Notes: generated from the sequence alone by a model not told the origin. A stretch of 64,000 bases of DNA from Magicicada septendecula (GCA_034769895.1 CM068367.1:1317657046-1317721045); one strand, 5' to 3'; positions 1-13,005 are shown, numbered from the stretch's first letter. Made by a program: numbers and translations.

Positions 1-7
1 GTGTAGA

Positions 8-721
8 TACGGTGACCATATTTTCTCAGTTGCAATCCGGAACATATGACACTAGTTGATGATAGGGTGGGGGGAGGTTAGGTATGAGGTATTCCTCAAA
101 GCAATGTGGAAAATTCTCTTAGTGGAGGTTATATTTGGTGTTAATTATTAACAAAGTGATCTGAAAATTTGTATGGAAGTTCAAGTACATTAGTGCTATA
201 ATAGCATACAATTTCATTCGTTTCTATCCATTCTTTCCAAATAAGATTAATTTGTTTAAAATCATTTGTTGCTAACTTTACGAGCGATTTGCATAAAAAC
301 TATTTATCGCATATAATTTTTATAAATTCAGTTTTATTTAAAATTTTATCCAACAAAATTTTTAATTAAAACCTGTTTTTGATCCAATTATTAGCAGCGG
401 AGATATTTTGAGAAAACCATAAAAAACAATATTCCAACTAAAATTGTTAATAAAAATATGTTGCCGTCCGATTTGGTATTCTAAAACTTAAGTGTTTATA
501 CTTTAATGCATAAACTTTTCTCCGTGTATTAACGTACGAAGAGTAAACTTCAGAAGACCGTGGACCACGTCTGCTGTTGTTTGCATACATTTAGCACAAT
601 TTTTGCTTTATAAAATATTTTAAAGTCTAAATCCGGGTCTTTTTAACGATTTTTCGGGACACCGAGACATAGGTCCGAAATCCGGGACTGTCCTGGAAAA
701 CCGAGACGTATGGTCACCGTA
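8..721. mobile_element. MITE-like segment with 13-bp terminal inverted repeats
   Basis: The segment starts TACGGTGACCATA (8-20) and ends with the exact reverse complement (709-721). Just inside the right end is a GC-richer stretch with CCGGGAC/GTCCTGG-type inverted motifs; the interior is AT-rich and non-coding. It resembles a non-autonomous DNA transposon. No clean target duplication is visible, and the left end lies at the window edge, so limits and family are uncertain. Confidence 0.45.
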
Positions 722-1880
722 TGTATAGATATTGTATCAATAACTTTCAACATGACTACAATCCAGTTGTATGTTGGAAAGTTTAACAAGGAGAGCTGAA
801 GCGCGTAATCGACGCTACACAGTAGTAGAGTTTCTTGGAAACAAACCAAGGTCTGTGCCGCTACGGATAATATTGAATACGAAAGAGATTAAATTAAGTA
901 GTTTGTACACTACGAGTTGATTTTGTCTTTAGCGTAGTATCGTTTCGTCTCACATGCATGCACGTCTGTCTTACGTAAGCATTCCTCTGATCCTCCTTGT
1001 CACTTGTCAGCAAAGTAAGCAAAGCTTGTACGAACAGCTTCGGTTTGTCCGCCACTGATAACGAAAGTGTACAGGTTTCTAATTCTGCAAGTCCACATTT
1101 TCTTGCATGCCATTGCACGAGTGTAGTTAGCTGTTATGCTAACACAGCGACTAGGGCAGCCGGGTTACACAGATAATCAAGTGCTGATTGTATCGCATCC
1201 GGGCACCACAGTCGTACTATGCAGGTGTACGTTACATCCCGTGGTGAATGCGTGTTTTTTCCACTAACTCAGCAACACATTTCTCACGATCGGATTGATC
1301 TAATAGCTGCCGCCAACGCTAAACAGTCAAACGCTGGACGGATTGACCGTGGAATCGATCCCACGCATCCAGTTTCTATATCCAGTGTGATTCGTCGTGA
1401 AGAAATTCTTTTACAATATATATTTACTGTATATAGTCTTAAAGTATTCAGAATTAATACGTATTCTACAACTTAAATATTAGCGTTAGCACTTATTAAA
1501 CATACGGACAGTATTGACCTGTACTGCACGTGAAATTAGGCAATATTGTGAGACGTGTTGATTTAATTTTAGACCATCTATAGGCAAAAGAAACATCCAC
1601 GATATGGCGCAGAAGAATGATGAGCAGAAAACAGTTGCAAAATTGTGATGAGATTTAGAAAGTAAAGACAATCAAATAAAGGCAGATTGAAATAATAATA
1701 CATGAGAACCACCCGACAAGCTTTTAATGTAACCACGCGAAACTCTGAAAATGTATTTGTCGTGTGAACGCAGAAAGTGAAAGCGTAATTGATCCGACGT
1801 GACAAGCGATGCTGGAACACATTATAGGAAGATTCGTGAAAGAAGAAACTTCAAGAAGAGTGGAATGCATAGCTACAGTT
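722..1880. other. Unassigned sequence, moderately GC-rich, no gene recognised
   Basis: This stretch is less AT-rich than its surroundings and has short open frames on both strands, none with recognisable protein similarity. It could be upstream or promoter sequence for the putative exon at 1.9-2.16 kb, but no TATA or initiator arrangement decides this. Confidence 0.3.
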
Positions 1881-2088
1881 AAACGGTAGTCTCACTAGAA
1901 CATGTTGTACCATGGAAAAAGTGAAGAGGTTTCGATGGATCAGCGAACAGAAAAATAACTATACCAGAAGACAGCCACCGTTGAAGTGATGTGGGATTTC
2001 ATAGTGTAGTGACAAAATGTGCTGTGATAATGTTGATAAATAGTGACTAAGTGATAAGTGATTAAAAGAAAGAAGCATTATTAAGTGG

Positions 2089-2119
<31 letters not shown>

Positions 2120-2164
2120 TTCACATGTTAGAACAACGGGACTATTGGATTACCTAATTACGAG
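1881..2164 (+). other. Possible non-coding 5' exon with a strong splice donor
   Basis: The segment is purine-rich, with repeated GTGATAA/GTGACTAA-type words as often seen in insect 5' leaders, and ends CGAG|GTGAGT (donor GT at 2165-2166). It holds one short open frame at 1912-1989 (25 residues) whose ATG is in the favourable context ACCATGG, a possible upstream ORF. A short GA tract lies at 2094-2120. No downstream coding exon is found in the window. This is inference from composition and one donor site only. Confidence 0.25.
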
Positions 2165-2347
2165 GTGAGTTTTTTTACAGCTTTGTAATAATTGTAGTTT
2201 ACCTATACTTGAATAAGGAACAGGAAGAGGAAACTCTTAATTCTTTCAAATTAATGAAAGAATATTAATTTTTCTAGCTTTTAAATTTTGAAATGACGTA
2301 TTTGGTTTTAATTATTTTATATTATTATAATATAACTTATATTATAC

Positions 2348-2467
2348 ATTATCAAATATAATTTCTTCTGCAAGTAGTTGTAATGTATTTTTATTGTTTA
2401 ATTGATTGTTTGATATAGGTGAATTGAAACATTACAACTACTTGCAAAAGAAATTATATTTAATAAT
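2348..2467. repeat. Imperfect inverted repeat (about 37-bp arms)
   Basis: The left arm (2348-2384, containing CTGCAAGTAGTTGTAATG) and the right arm (about 2430-2467, containing CATTACAACTACTTGCA) are reverse complements around a spacer of about 45 bp. It is probably a relic of a foldback or MITE element. No coding content is present. Confidence 0.65.
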
Positions 2468-2733
2468 ATGATGAGAATACGGGAGTTCTCTAAACATGTT
2501 CCAAACATGTAGCAGAAAGTGATTTAAAAAAAAAAAAATATATATATATAATATTATACAATACTCCAACAAACTCTTCGAGTTACTTATGTGTAAAGTA
2601 TAACTGTATAGCTAGAGAGATAATTCTTTTTACAAAATTCCCAGAAAAAAATTCCCGTAAAAACTACAGTATAAGAGGTTTTAACCTCTTCAAATTAAAT
2701 AACTAAACTTTACTAAATACAATTTTCTAATTT

Positions 2734-2950
<217 letters not shown>

Positions 2951-3525
2951 TCTAAGGCCTTATTATTTAAAGGTTAAACCAAATTTTTTAAAATATAAAA
3001 TTCAAAGAATAACGTGAAAAACAGAAGAGTATGAAAGAGAGAATACGTATGAATAAGTTAAGGTTTTATGGTGACAAAAAAATGCAATGGGGGTGATGAA
3101 CTGATGAACAATAATAAAATGTGGGATTGATGACACAAACAAAAATCCATGAACAAAGTCACCTACCGATAAGCGGAGAAACGAAAAATGAGAAAGGGGG
3201 GGAGAGAGAGAGAGAGAGAGAGATTCCACCATTTCAGTTACACTATCCTCTCACACAAGTGTATGTATAGAGTAGTAAGTATTCTATTGGAGACATAAAT
3301 GTAAACTGCGCTAAGAATTGTACAATGTTGCTCCGTTGTGTTGAATGAACCTTTGCGTAGTCGCTGCAGATAAGTTATATCTTAAATTTTATGTAAAATG
3401 CAACATTTTTGTGAAGCTCCACTTCTTGTATAAATTAAAATCAGTTTAATTCAATTTTTTTCAAATTAAAACTATTTTCCTTTCTCCTGTTTTAATATTT
3501 AATCCTGCTAAAACGCGCGCGCTCG

Positions 3526-4468
<943 letters not shown>

Positions 4469-4482
4469 TTACTTGAAGGAAG

Positions 4483-4654
<172 letters not shown>

Positions 4655-4960
4655 TTACGACAGTGTATGTATTTAATAGTTTGAATGCACTTTAAAGTAC
4701 CGGTATTAACCAAAATATTGCGACTCTACGATGTGAAAAAACCTTTGTTATACTCGTAATATAAAAACTAAAGGTATGTTGTTAAACTTTGAATCTATAA
4801 TTAGGTAGGTCTTATGAATCGGCCCCACATTAATGGCGTTGCAGGCCCGTTAGTTTTGTTGCCACTGCGCGCTCTCTCTCTCTCTCTCTCTAACGCACGT
4901 GCGCGCGCGAGCACACACACACAAACACATATACGTCAAACGGTGCAGACTACAAAACTA

Positions 4961-5105
4961 CCTTGTCATCTAACTATGGGCGTACATAAAAAACAGTCAC
5001 AGAAGAATAGAAAACATAGTGATCGAAGTACCCTTGTCATCTAACTATGGGCGTACATAAAAAACATAGTCACAGAAGAATAGAAAACATAGTGATCGAA
5101 GTACC
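4961..5105. repeat. Short tandem duplication (about 70-75-bp unit, two copies)
   Basis: The words CTTGTCATCTAACTATGGGC and the sequence up to GATCGAAGTACC occur twice in a row, starting near 4961 and 5031. The copies differ by a 4-5-base indel in the middle. The unit is non-coding. Confidence 0.9.
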
Positions 5106-7850
5106 TCACTGTATCCCTTATGAGGTGTCGTCGACCCTGATCATCTTTGGAAACCCCAAAACAGTATTGGGCGAGAATTATCTGTATGTGTCCGGTTTTG
5201 TAATGTTAATAGTCGCTTTATACTCCAAGTAGGGAATGCGTGTTATTTAACCGTGTGATCCAACCCCACATGTTAGACGTCGAGGTAGTTTTGCCCTCTG
5301 TTAGAAGCTATTGTAACGGTACCACACTGATTGTGTTTATGGGATATGGGGCACATTTTGTCGAACAAAAATCTATTTCTCAAAACGCAGTATATTTCAG
5401 TGAGACAGTAATCTGAGTAGAATTTCGCAGCAGGCAGAGCATACCGTCACAGAGACGGTACGGAATGCTACCTTGATCACAAGTATAGAAAATAGAATTC
5501 GTTGTTCAGTAGACTTCTCTACTTACTAGAAGACTATAAACAGCAATAAGGGTATTTTATGCCAAAGTTTAAAGAACTTGGGAGTGAAAATATAAATTCA
5601 ATGAAAGGTCTTTGGTGATTAAATTATTTAAACTATTATGGGTATCAGGGGATCAATCCCCATCCCCGTGGTATTAAAAATTTCAGCAGAATTCTGTAAT
5701 AACTTAACGTGGGCCTATTTATAAACCGATTGTGCGTGTTTAGATAGGCTTAGGCTTATAAACAACTGTAAAAATAAAAGAACTTATGATGTTTGTAAAT
5801 TAATAAAAGTGAAGGGGATTCCGACCTTCAGGCTACTAGTCTCATCTCCCTCAGAAGATAGTCCCATCCCCCCGAGGATCAGCTCCTGCTTACCCCACTG
5901 ATGGGTACTGAGTTCTCTTACCTGAATTCCAATAATAAATCTGCAGGCTAATAATCTTTTAATCTCCGCACTTTAGTGTTGTCGTGGTGACTGTACTTGA
6001 CGAATGACATTTTTGAGGATGCCAATAGTATATCATACTGAATGACTTTGTCAAAGACACAAAGGTCATATCAGCAAGATGGTATGGTGAAGAAGTATAG
6101 TTACACTGGAGTTGTTTACAGTACCTGATAATTGCTAACAGCTTCAGGCGGGTTTAAAAACTACTTTGTTTTTGCAAGAGCTTGTTTTCAAGAGACAGTC
6201 GTTGAAAGTTCCATGAATGTTTGATGAGTACTGTAAGAGGAATGAGGCCATCAGGGTATCAGTTCCTGTGTATGAACAGAAAACAATCTCCAGACATCAA
6301 ACTGCGGCATGAAGGCTGACGTCACCAGGCTGCGTTTAGTTCATTCAAGCCCTATCACTGCGTCAAAGTAACAGCCATGATAGGGACCTCTTTTGGTTTG
6401 AACGCGGCGGGAGAGGCTTGATACAGGGTGGTGACAACCCCATACCAATGAAGAACCCGCTTTTTCAGTTATTGAAACAGGAATGTTGCTAGGTCTAGTA
6501 ACATTCCTATTGCAATGTCTATATTTAACAATAGTCACGCCCACGCCATTAATTTGAAAATGAAAAAAATCAATCAGCTTTCCCATTGGTTTTACATGAA
6601 TAAGACATGTTTACAAAAATTAGAAGAGACAAACAGAGAACCATACAAAAGAGAAGTTTCTCTGTTTATTATAGGTCTATTAATAAGTATATACATATAT
6701 AATATTATATTAACTATTAAGTGATAAAAACAAACGACGATAAACTTACTGTAGCCATAAACACAAAAAACAAAATTACTTTGTTTACTTACGTGATTGA
6801 AGTTAAGTGTTTGGTTAACCAGTGGCTAATCTTCTTTCTTATTTTTTCTATTTTTGTGAATCTACTCCATGGTATCCAAGTAATTTTAAAATTTAAAAGA
6901 AATATTTATTTACGGAAGACGAGTTTTAAAAAGTAGGGTTAAGCGCTTAAACGATAAAATGGTATGTTTTTTGAAATTTCAAAAGTATAAAAAAGCATGA
7001 ACAGTTTTTGTGTACATAAATGATACAAATATACACACATAATTGACAATAACACTAATAACAACATTTCATATATACATATAAATATGAAAGAGCCCCA
7101 GCATCTGAAAAAACCACACTTGCACGCTAATAAGAGCCTAACCAAAATCTAAAAATCGCGAATTGCACACAAATTGACGAAAAAATGGTTTTGCCTCAGG
7201 TACGTGTTTGAGGACTTAAGGTCCCCTCAACGAAGTGCAATGTTGAGGGGTTGTGTAAGGTGTGTATTGTTACTGTGTGGTGTGTGTGACCAGCGTGACA
7301 ACGGCAAGAGTGGCCTTCAACCGTGAGAAGGTCAGACATTTTCATTGGCTAGATTAGTCTCAAAATGGTACCTCTGGGTTAATGGACCCTCACTAGCACA
7401 ATGCCACGCTGTACAGTACAAAGGTGAACCTGAAAGAGAAAATTCAAAAATAAATCTGAAGATCTGAAGACTCTCCGACGAGGGTCTACCTGAAAGACAC
7501 TGTAAGACCTAACATCAACGCGAGTGTGTAGTGATGTAATTAAAAACCGTATTAAAAATCCGATGTCAATATTTAACCGTATAAAAACAAGTGTTTAAGT
7601 GTTTATGTAGTGTTTTTGTGCTGGTAAAAGAAAAAAAATAATAGCAAGAATAACTGCACGTAACCGAAACTTTTGTAAAACAAAAAACTTGATGTACTGA
7701 ACATTGTTAGAATAGTTGTCATGTATAGGACCGAAACATGTAATTTTTTAAAATAATATGAGAGCCTGTAAGTATATGGAAACGAAATGTTTTGCGCTAG
7801 ATTCTCGACGCTGTAAGGGTGGTTGAGAAACGGAAGGTACGAACAAATGA
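5106..7850. other. Intergenic-like sequence, no gene recognised
   Basis: This is AT-rich sequence with scattered short open frames of no recognisable family. The only structure I can name is a perfect stem-loop at 7223-7250: CCCCTCAAC and GTTGAGGGG around a 10-base loop. No terminal repeats or transposon domains were seen. Confidence 0.4.
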
Positions 7851-8157
7851 AGAACTTTAATCTGTATGTAACAATAGTTTATTATAAATGAAATCTAAGG
7901 CGGTAGAGTAAGATTCATGTTGGACTTGTTACTCTTAGAATGGAAGAGAGGTGTCCAAAGAAGGGCTCTAATGATAATTTGTGACAGAAACAGAAGAGTA
8001 ACTGCAGGGAAAAATGGATCAATGATGTGGAGAAAAAAATGGGATGCATAAAATATAGGAGAAATGTGGTTTACGTCTGTAACGGACTGTTGTTTTTTGG
8101 GAGACAATCAGCCTGCAATCAAGGACTAAATTAAGTAATGACAGCCCCTTAGGGAGA

Positions 8158-8338
8158 GATCGCATTAGAAATGAAACGAACAGACGGAATTTGGGAGTAC
8201 AGCCGCTAATGGATTTGCTGGAGGAGAGGCTATTAAAAAGGGTTTGTGACATGTAAGTGCGACAGATAAACCAAGAAAAATAAAACAGAGCTAGATATAA
8301 AGCCGCGAGTGTCAGAGGGCAAGGATATCATATCAGTC
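8158..8338 (+). pseudogene. LINE (CR1/R1-like) ORF2 C-terminal fragment, part 1
   Basis: From 8158 the frame reads a peptide including DRIRNETNRRNLGVQPL and MDLLEERLLKRV, the motif family found downstream of the reverse transcriptase in insect CR1/R1-like non-LTR elements (a diverged charged segment before the GRPR-type tail). A stop follows at about 8254, and frame changes occur, so it is dead. The fragment is cut at 8338 by an LTR element and resumes at 13006. Upstream sequence (7.9-8.15 kb) may be more of the same LINE but is too decayed to assert. Confidence 0.6.
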
Positions 8339-8840
8339 TGTAGCGTTTCATTATTTCATTTCGGAGGTCTATTTATTATTTTATTCTTATTTGAACATTT
8401 TTTTTATTAATGTTATACTATAATCAATATATATTATATATTGATAATATGTGTAAAACAACTGGTTTTTGTTGTACCAATTTTTATTTCCATCTAATTA
8501 ACTTTAGATATTAAAGAACAATTTTTATTTCATCTTTTCTTCTACAGATCCAAAATTAACAATTCATTAATTTCAATCTCACAAAACAGTCTCCTTGACA
8601 ACGCCACCAATTTTCCATTACATCACTCATAGAAATTCTGTTTTCATACATTTAGTTATACATATATAATTATTTATATTTAACATTTTATATCAATTAT
8701 CATTATTACAAAACAATATAATAATTATTAACAAACAATATCATTATTATTAACAAAAAATATTAGAACAGAACCAATAATAACTATACAATTGTGATTC
8801 GGTACCGGGAATCGAACTCGGGTCCCCCAGTATCGTTACA
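8339..8840 (-). repeat. 3' LTR of the Gypsy element
   Basis: This 502-bp direct repeat partner of 12501-13005 has TG at 8339 and CA at 8839-8840 on the plus strand. On the element's own strand the LTR begins near a tRNA T-arm-like sequence; the plus-strand complement of GTTCGATTC is at 8809-8817. The interior is very AT-rich. Confidence 0.97.
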
Positions 8841-8853
8841 ATCCCTCCCCGCC
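8841..8853 (-). promoter_or_regulatory. Polypurine tract (plus-strand primer site) of the Gypsy element
   Basis: Read on the minus strand, the bases directly before the 3' LTR are GGCGGGGAGGGAT. This is a purine-rich run at the position expected for priming second-strand DNA synthesis. Confidence 0.8.
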
Positions 8854-8912
8854 TAAGTCTATTCAACTTTCGGCTTCCAACAAGGAGGGTGAAAATTGAA
8901 CGACAATATTGG

Positions 8913-9632
8913 TTAGGTAACTCCGGCAAATTCAGGCTGTGCTGTTGTCTGTATGTCCACATCACTTTTTTGGCACATGGCCCTACTTAAACTATCAGCA
9001 TTTTTGTGATATTTCCCGGCCTTATGAGTAATGACAAAATCAAATGATTGTAAGGCAAGTGCCCATCTCATTAATCGGGCATTTGCAGATCCCATAGTTT
9101 TTAAATAAATCAGAGGATTGTGGTCTGTTACAATAGTAAAAGTCAGTCCCCCATCTAAATATTGACGGATTTTAAGAACGGCCCAGACGATGCCAGCGCA
9201 TTCCTTTTCGGTCGTCGCATAATTTATTTCTGGCCCTTTCAGTTTTCTACTTAAAAAAATAACTGGATGTTCAGTTTCAAATTTTATTTCCAGTAAAGTA
9301 CTGGATGATATAGAAGTGGCATCCCCTTCCTCTGTTACAATTATCTCTCCCTCATTAACTTTTTTCAACGGATCTATTTTTTGAATTTTATGTCCTTCAG
9401 GTCCAGAAAGGATATTTATTGGAGCTGATGCCATTTCCACTTCTTTATCACTTTTCTTTTTTTTTCTTTTTGATGTCTTCTTACCTTTTCTTTCCACAAC
9501 AGATGATATTACTTCTTTAACCAGTAGCTCAACTGTTTTATCTTCATTACATGTTTGAGTTGCAGGTAAAACATCAGTTGGAATGAAAGAGTTCAACAAG
9601 GAATTGTCTTCAGCTGTTTTGTTAGAGCACTG
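8913..9632 (-). CDS. RNase H domain of Gypsy element (downstream of in-frame stop)
   Basis: This 239-codon frame follows the Gag-protease frame without a frame change, separated from it only by a TAA at 9633-9635. The N-terminal 100 residues are Lys/Glu-rich. The rest is a Ty3/Gypsy RNase H: IFLSRKLKGPEINYATTEKE, then VTDHNPLIYL, then HKAGKYHKNADSLSRA. The GDAT, TEKE, VTDHN and KNADSLSR segments can supply the four acidic catalytic positions. The preceding reverse-transcriptase palm and fingers are absent, and so is the zinc-binding/integrase region that should follow; the frame ends 60 bp before the polypurine tract. Expression would need stop-codon readthrough or an internal start. Domain assignment is confident; translation is not. 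Confidence 0.8.
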   Translation of the reverse strand, partial: QCSNKTAEDNSLLNSFIPTDVLPATQTCNEDKTVELLVKEVISSVVERKGKKTSKRKKKKSDKEVEMASAPINILSGPEGHKIQKIDPLKKVNEGEIIVTEEGDATSISSSTLLEIKFETEHPVIFLSRKLKGPEINYATTEKECAGIVWAVLKIRQYLDGGLTFTIVTDHNPLIYLKTMGSANARLMRWALALQSFDFVITHKAGKYHKNADSLSRAMCQKSDVDIQTTAQPEFAGVT

Positions 9633-12089
9633 TTAAAACTGTTTTTGATCAATACCTTCAACCTTCGACTCGAACTGTGGTTGAACAATATTTTCACTTA
9701 TCTCGGAGTACATGTCACTTGTACATACTCTTCCTTCTTCACATGGTTCATCAATAATTAGTCTCTCTATTTCATGCTCCAACTTTGAATTATTTTCTTT
9801 TACTATGTCTGCAGGTGTGCTTACTTTTGTTACTTTCTCAGTACTTCCACCTAATGCATGTGTATCTGCTGCAGATTTTTCAGTTGGTGTTATGGTAGAA
9901 TGCTGATGTGTATCAAGTGTGTCTGTTTCAAAACTTCTAAAAATAGGTGTCATTGATTCTTCAATGGTTGGCTTATCATCCACATTCTCAAGCAACTGAA
10001 TATGCAGATTTATTTTATCTGTTGCTTCTTTAACAATAGTGTTGGTTTCTGAAGCAATAAATGAATCAGTTTCTGCTGCATCATTAATAGTGTCCAAAAT
10101 TTTGTCTCCTTCAGATTTTCCTGTTCTTGATTCTTCCTGTTTAATTAACACATCAAGTTTTGTTTCACCCGAACTTCGACATGTAACATCCTTTACTTCA
10201 TCTGCCAGTTCATCAAGGGATGTATTCTCAACCTGAAAATCAGCTATAGCAACCTTAGTTATTTGAACCGTTTCAAGTTCAGATTTTAGCGTTTCTTCGG
10301 GTCTAGATTGTACTTCTTGGATCATCGCTAACAATTCGGAATCAGAATTTTGAGCAGCCATGAATTGTTCATGTGTCGTATTCAGTAGGGACAACATTTC
10401 ACCCTGTTGATGACTGTCATTTTCTTCAAGGAGTCTATCTTCCTCTTTTGTTTCAGTCTCAACGGTTGATAGCTGATCATTTTGAATTTTTTCTTGTTCT
10501 GCTTGCTCTTTTACTTCTATTTCTCGCCTTACTAACATAGACTTTATGTTTACGGCATTCACAAATTCTAACAAATGTGCATTTGTGTTTTGTAAACTCT
10601 GCGCCGTTTCATTCCCCATCAAATAAATTCCTTCATAAGCTGGACTAGCTGTGACTGCAGCCTGAGCAAGTATTATCTTTTCAGGAATTTCCAATGTGAC
10701 ATCTACTATTTGGCAACAGAAGGGTTCTGGAAATAATGGGGTGTTAAGCCATCTATGTTCGCCCGTGTAATGTTCAATGGATACATAATTTTGATGCACC
10801 ACATCAATATCAGCACCTGTGTCCCGATGTATTTGAACTTGTCTACCGTTAACTTTCCCTTGACACTTAAATGGCATTACTTGCTTTTCTAAATCAGATT
10901 GAGAAATGCCTCCAACTTTCAAATCCTCTTTAGTCTCTTTCATAAAACTAGAGACCTCTTCAACTATTCCTGCTACATTTGAGGGTTCATTACTAGATAA
11001 TCTTTTAGGACATCTATTCCTCAAATGATCCAATGAATTACATAAATAACATCGCATCTCTTTCCGTTTTTCAAATTCAGGTTTAAATTCACTTATCTTT
11101 GAATCTTCCCTTTTTTTAAGTTCCTTGTCTGGAACATTAGATTTAGGTTGCACCTTCAGAACATTTTTCGGATTCGACTCTATCTTAATATAATCAAAAC
11201 TTGTTTTTTGGTTAAGACAAGTCCTCAAATCGTCATTTTTCTCTAGTTGTCTCTGTAACTCCAAAGGTGTACTTAAATTTAACCAATCTTGACTCAGCTG
11301 TTCTTTTATTTGGGTAGGAACCCGATATTTTAACTGATTTAAAATCATTAAATTGTTCAAGCTTTTGACATCAACTGCCTTCATTCCTTCAGTCCATCCT
11401 TCAAAATATATGGTCAATTGATATACAAAATCTGCCCAAGTCTGGTTCGGTAAGCGTCTAATATTAAAGAATTTTTGTCTGAGTTTTTCAGGGTTTAACT
11501 GATATTTTCTCATAAATAATTCTTTTACATAATCATAATTTTCTGCTAGCTCTATTGGTTCTCGATGAATGAGTTCTTTGATTACTATTGGTACAACACT
11601 AGTTAAAACAATAACCCAGTCTTCAAGAGGTATTTTCGAATGTACCATAGCACGTTCAAATCTTAGAAGGAAAATTGACACATCTTCCTCTTTTTCATCA
11701 AATATACCTACAACATCTTTTATATTATACAATTTTGGTTCTACAATTTTTCTAACTTCAACTTCAGTATTAGAAGTCTGTTGAATCCTCAATTTCTCTA
11801 ACTCAAACTCTCTTTCTAATCTTTTTTCTTCTTTCACAGCTTCAGCTGCTAATCTTTTTTCTTCCTTCACAGCTTCTTCCTTCACAGCTTCAGCTGCTAC
11901 TGTTTCACGTCTAACAATTTCTGTTTCTGTTTTCTGTAACAGATATTTGATTAATTCTTCATCGTAATCTTCATACGATTGAATTAGACGAGTATAATCC
12001 TTCTTACTCATTCCTTCACGAATTTCAAGATCTAGATCGATCGCAACTTCGTGCAAAACAAATTTTGGGTACCGTTGAATAAATGCCAT
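9633..12089 (-). CDS. gag-pro: Gag-protease polyprotein of Gypsy element
   Basis: This is an 818-residue intact frame starting at the first ATG after the leader. Residues about 55-105 are a charged coiled-coil-like region with repeated AVKEEKRL words. Residues about 115-300 resemble the SCAN-like capsid of Ty3/Gypsy elements (KYQLNPEKLRQKF). A CCHC zinc knuckle lies near residue 347 (CYLCNSLDHLRNRCP), and an aspartic protease active site near 421 (RDTGAD). From about 480 to the end the chain is unusually long and Glu/Asp/Thr-rich with no recognised domain; in relatives this is where reverse transcriptase begins. Gag would package element RNA and protease would mature it. The frame is free of stops over 2.4 kb, suggesting recent activity or selection. 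No envelope gene is present. Confidence 0.9.
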   Translation of the reverse strand: MAFIQRYPKFVLHEVAIDLDLEIREGMSKKDYTRLIQSYEDYDEELIKYLLQKTETEIVRRETVAAEAVKEEAVKEEKRLAAEAVKEEKRLEREFELEKLRIQQTSNTEVEVRKIVEPKLYNIKDVVGIFDEKEEDVSIFLLRFERAMVHSKIPLEDWVIVLTSVVPIVIKELIHREPIELAENYDYVKELFMRKYQLNPEKLRQKFFNIRRLPNQTWADFVYQLTIYFEGWTEGMKAVDVKSLNNLMILNQLKYRVPTQIKEQLSQDWLNLSTPLELQRQLEKNDDLRTCLNQKTSFDYIKIESNPKNVLKVQPKSNVPDKELKKREDSKISEFKPEFEKRKEMRCYLCNSLDHLRNRCPKRLSSNEPSNVAGIVEEVSSFMKETKEDLKVGGISQSDLEKQVMPFKCQGKVNGRQVQIHRDTGADIDVVHQNYVSIEHYTGEHRWLNTPLFPEPFCCQIVDVTLEIPEKIILAQAAVTASPAYEGIYLMGNETAQSLQNTNAHLLEFVNAVNIKSMLVRREIEVKEQAEQEKIQNDQLSTVETETKEEDRLLEENDSHQQGEMLSLLNTTHEQFMAAQNSDSELLAMIQEVQSRPEETLKSELETVQITKVAIADFQVENTSLDELADEVKDVTCRSSGETKLDVLIKQEESRTGKSEGDKILDTINDAAETDSFIASETNTIVKEATDKINLHIQLLENVDDKPTIEESMTPIFRSFETDTLDTHQHSTITPTEKSAADTHALGGSTEKVTKVSTPADIVKENNSKLEHEIERLIIDEPCEEGRVCTSDMYSEISENIVQPQFESKVEGIDQKQF

Positions 12090-12500
12090 TTTAATGATAT
12101 TTTACTAAAAAAACAGTATACCACACGAACACACAGACAACATCAACAGCAAGAAACAAAACAAAAAAAATCTGCCGGACTCACCCAAACACCTTGATGA
12201 TCCGCCTTCAGGAGCTTCTTGTACATAAGTTGCCTTCAACTCGAACTGCAAGGACTGTCTCGTCTCGGCCTGGATTCTTCCTTCTTAGTTCCGAAAAAAT
12301 CCTCCGACGACTTCCAGTTCACGTTCCTTTAGGACTTCTTGCCTCTTGTTCAAATCAGCATCAATATGTATCTCCCTTTTCAGAATTTTTTTTTCTTCTT
12401 AGCAACCGTTGTTATTTTTTAAATTTGTGTGTTATTTTCATATTTTCTGCACAAATTTTAAAATTATAATATCTACACCGCTGAGCACCAGTTTATACGT
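12090..12500 (-). promoter_or_regulatory. 5' leader of the Gypsy element with candidate primer-binding site
   Basis: This untranslated leader lies between the 5' LTR and the Gag start. Ten bases inside the LTR the minus strand reads TGGTGCTCAGCGG (complement of about 12478-12490), which has the TGG start typical of sites matching a tRNA 3' CCA end. The tRNA is not identified, and the 10-base gap is larger than usual, so this is a candidate only. Confidence 0.45.
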
Positions 12501-13005
12501 TGTAGCGTTTCATTATTTCTCTTCGGAGGTATATTTATTATTTTATTCTTATTTGAACATTTTTTTTTATTAATGTTATACTATAATCAATATATATTAT
12601 ATATTGATAATATGTGTACAACAACTGGTTTTTGTTGTACCAATTTTTATTTCCATCTAATTAACTTTAGATATTAAAGAACAATATTTTTATTTCATCT
12701 TTTCTTCTACAGATCCAAAATTAACAATTCATTATTTTCAATCTCACAAAACAGTCTCCTTGACAACGCCACCAATTTTCCATTACATCACTCATACAAA
12801 TTCTGTTTTCATACATTTAGTTATACATATATAATTATTTATATTTAACATTTTATATCAATTATCATTATTACAAAACAATATAATAATTATTAACAAA
12901 CAATATCATTATTATTAACAAAAAATATTAGAACAGAACCAATAATAACTATACAATTGTGATTCGGTACCGGGAATCGAACTCGGGTCCCCCGGTATCG
13001 TTACA
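12501..13005 (-). repeat. 5' LTR of the Gypsy element
   Basis: This 505-bp LTR carries promoter and polyadenylation functions by family analogy. Both LTRs keep the B-box-like GTTCGATTC (complement of 12974-12982) within about 35 bases of the LTR start on the element strand. It is bounded by TG...CA and followed by the AGTC target duplication. Confidence 0.97.

Noticed and set aside
8797-8840. A tRNA gene at the LTR edge
   Set aside because: Only a T-arm-like sequence is present; there is no D-arm, anticodon arm or A box, and it is repeated in both LTRs.
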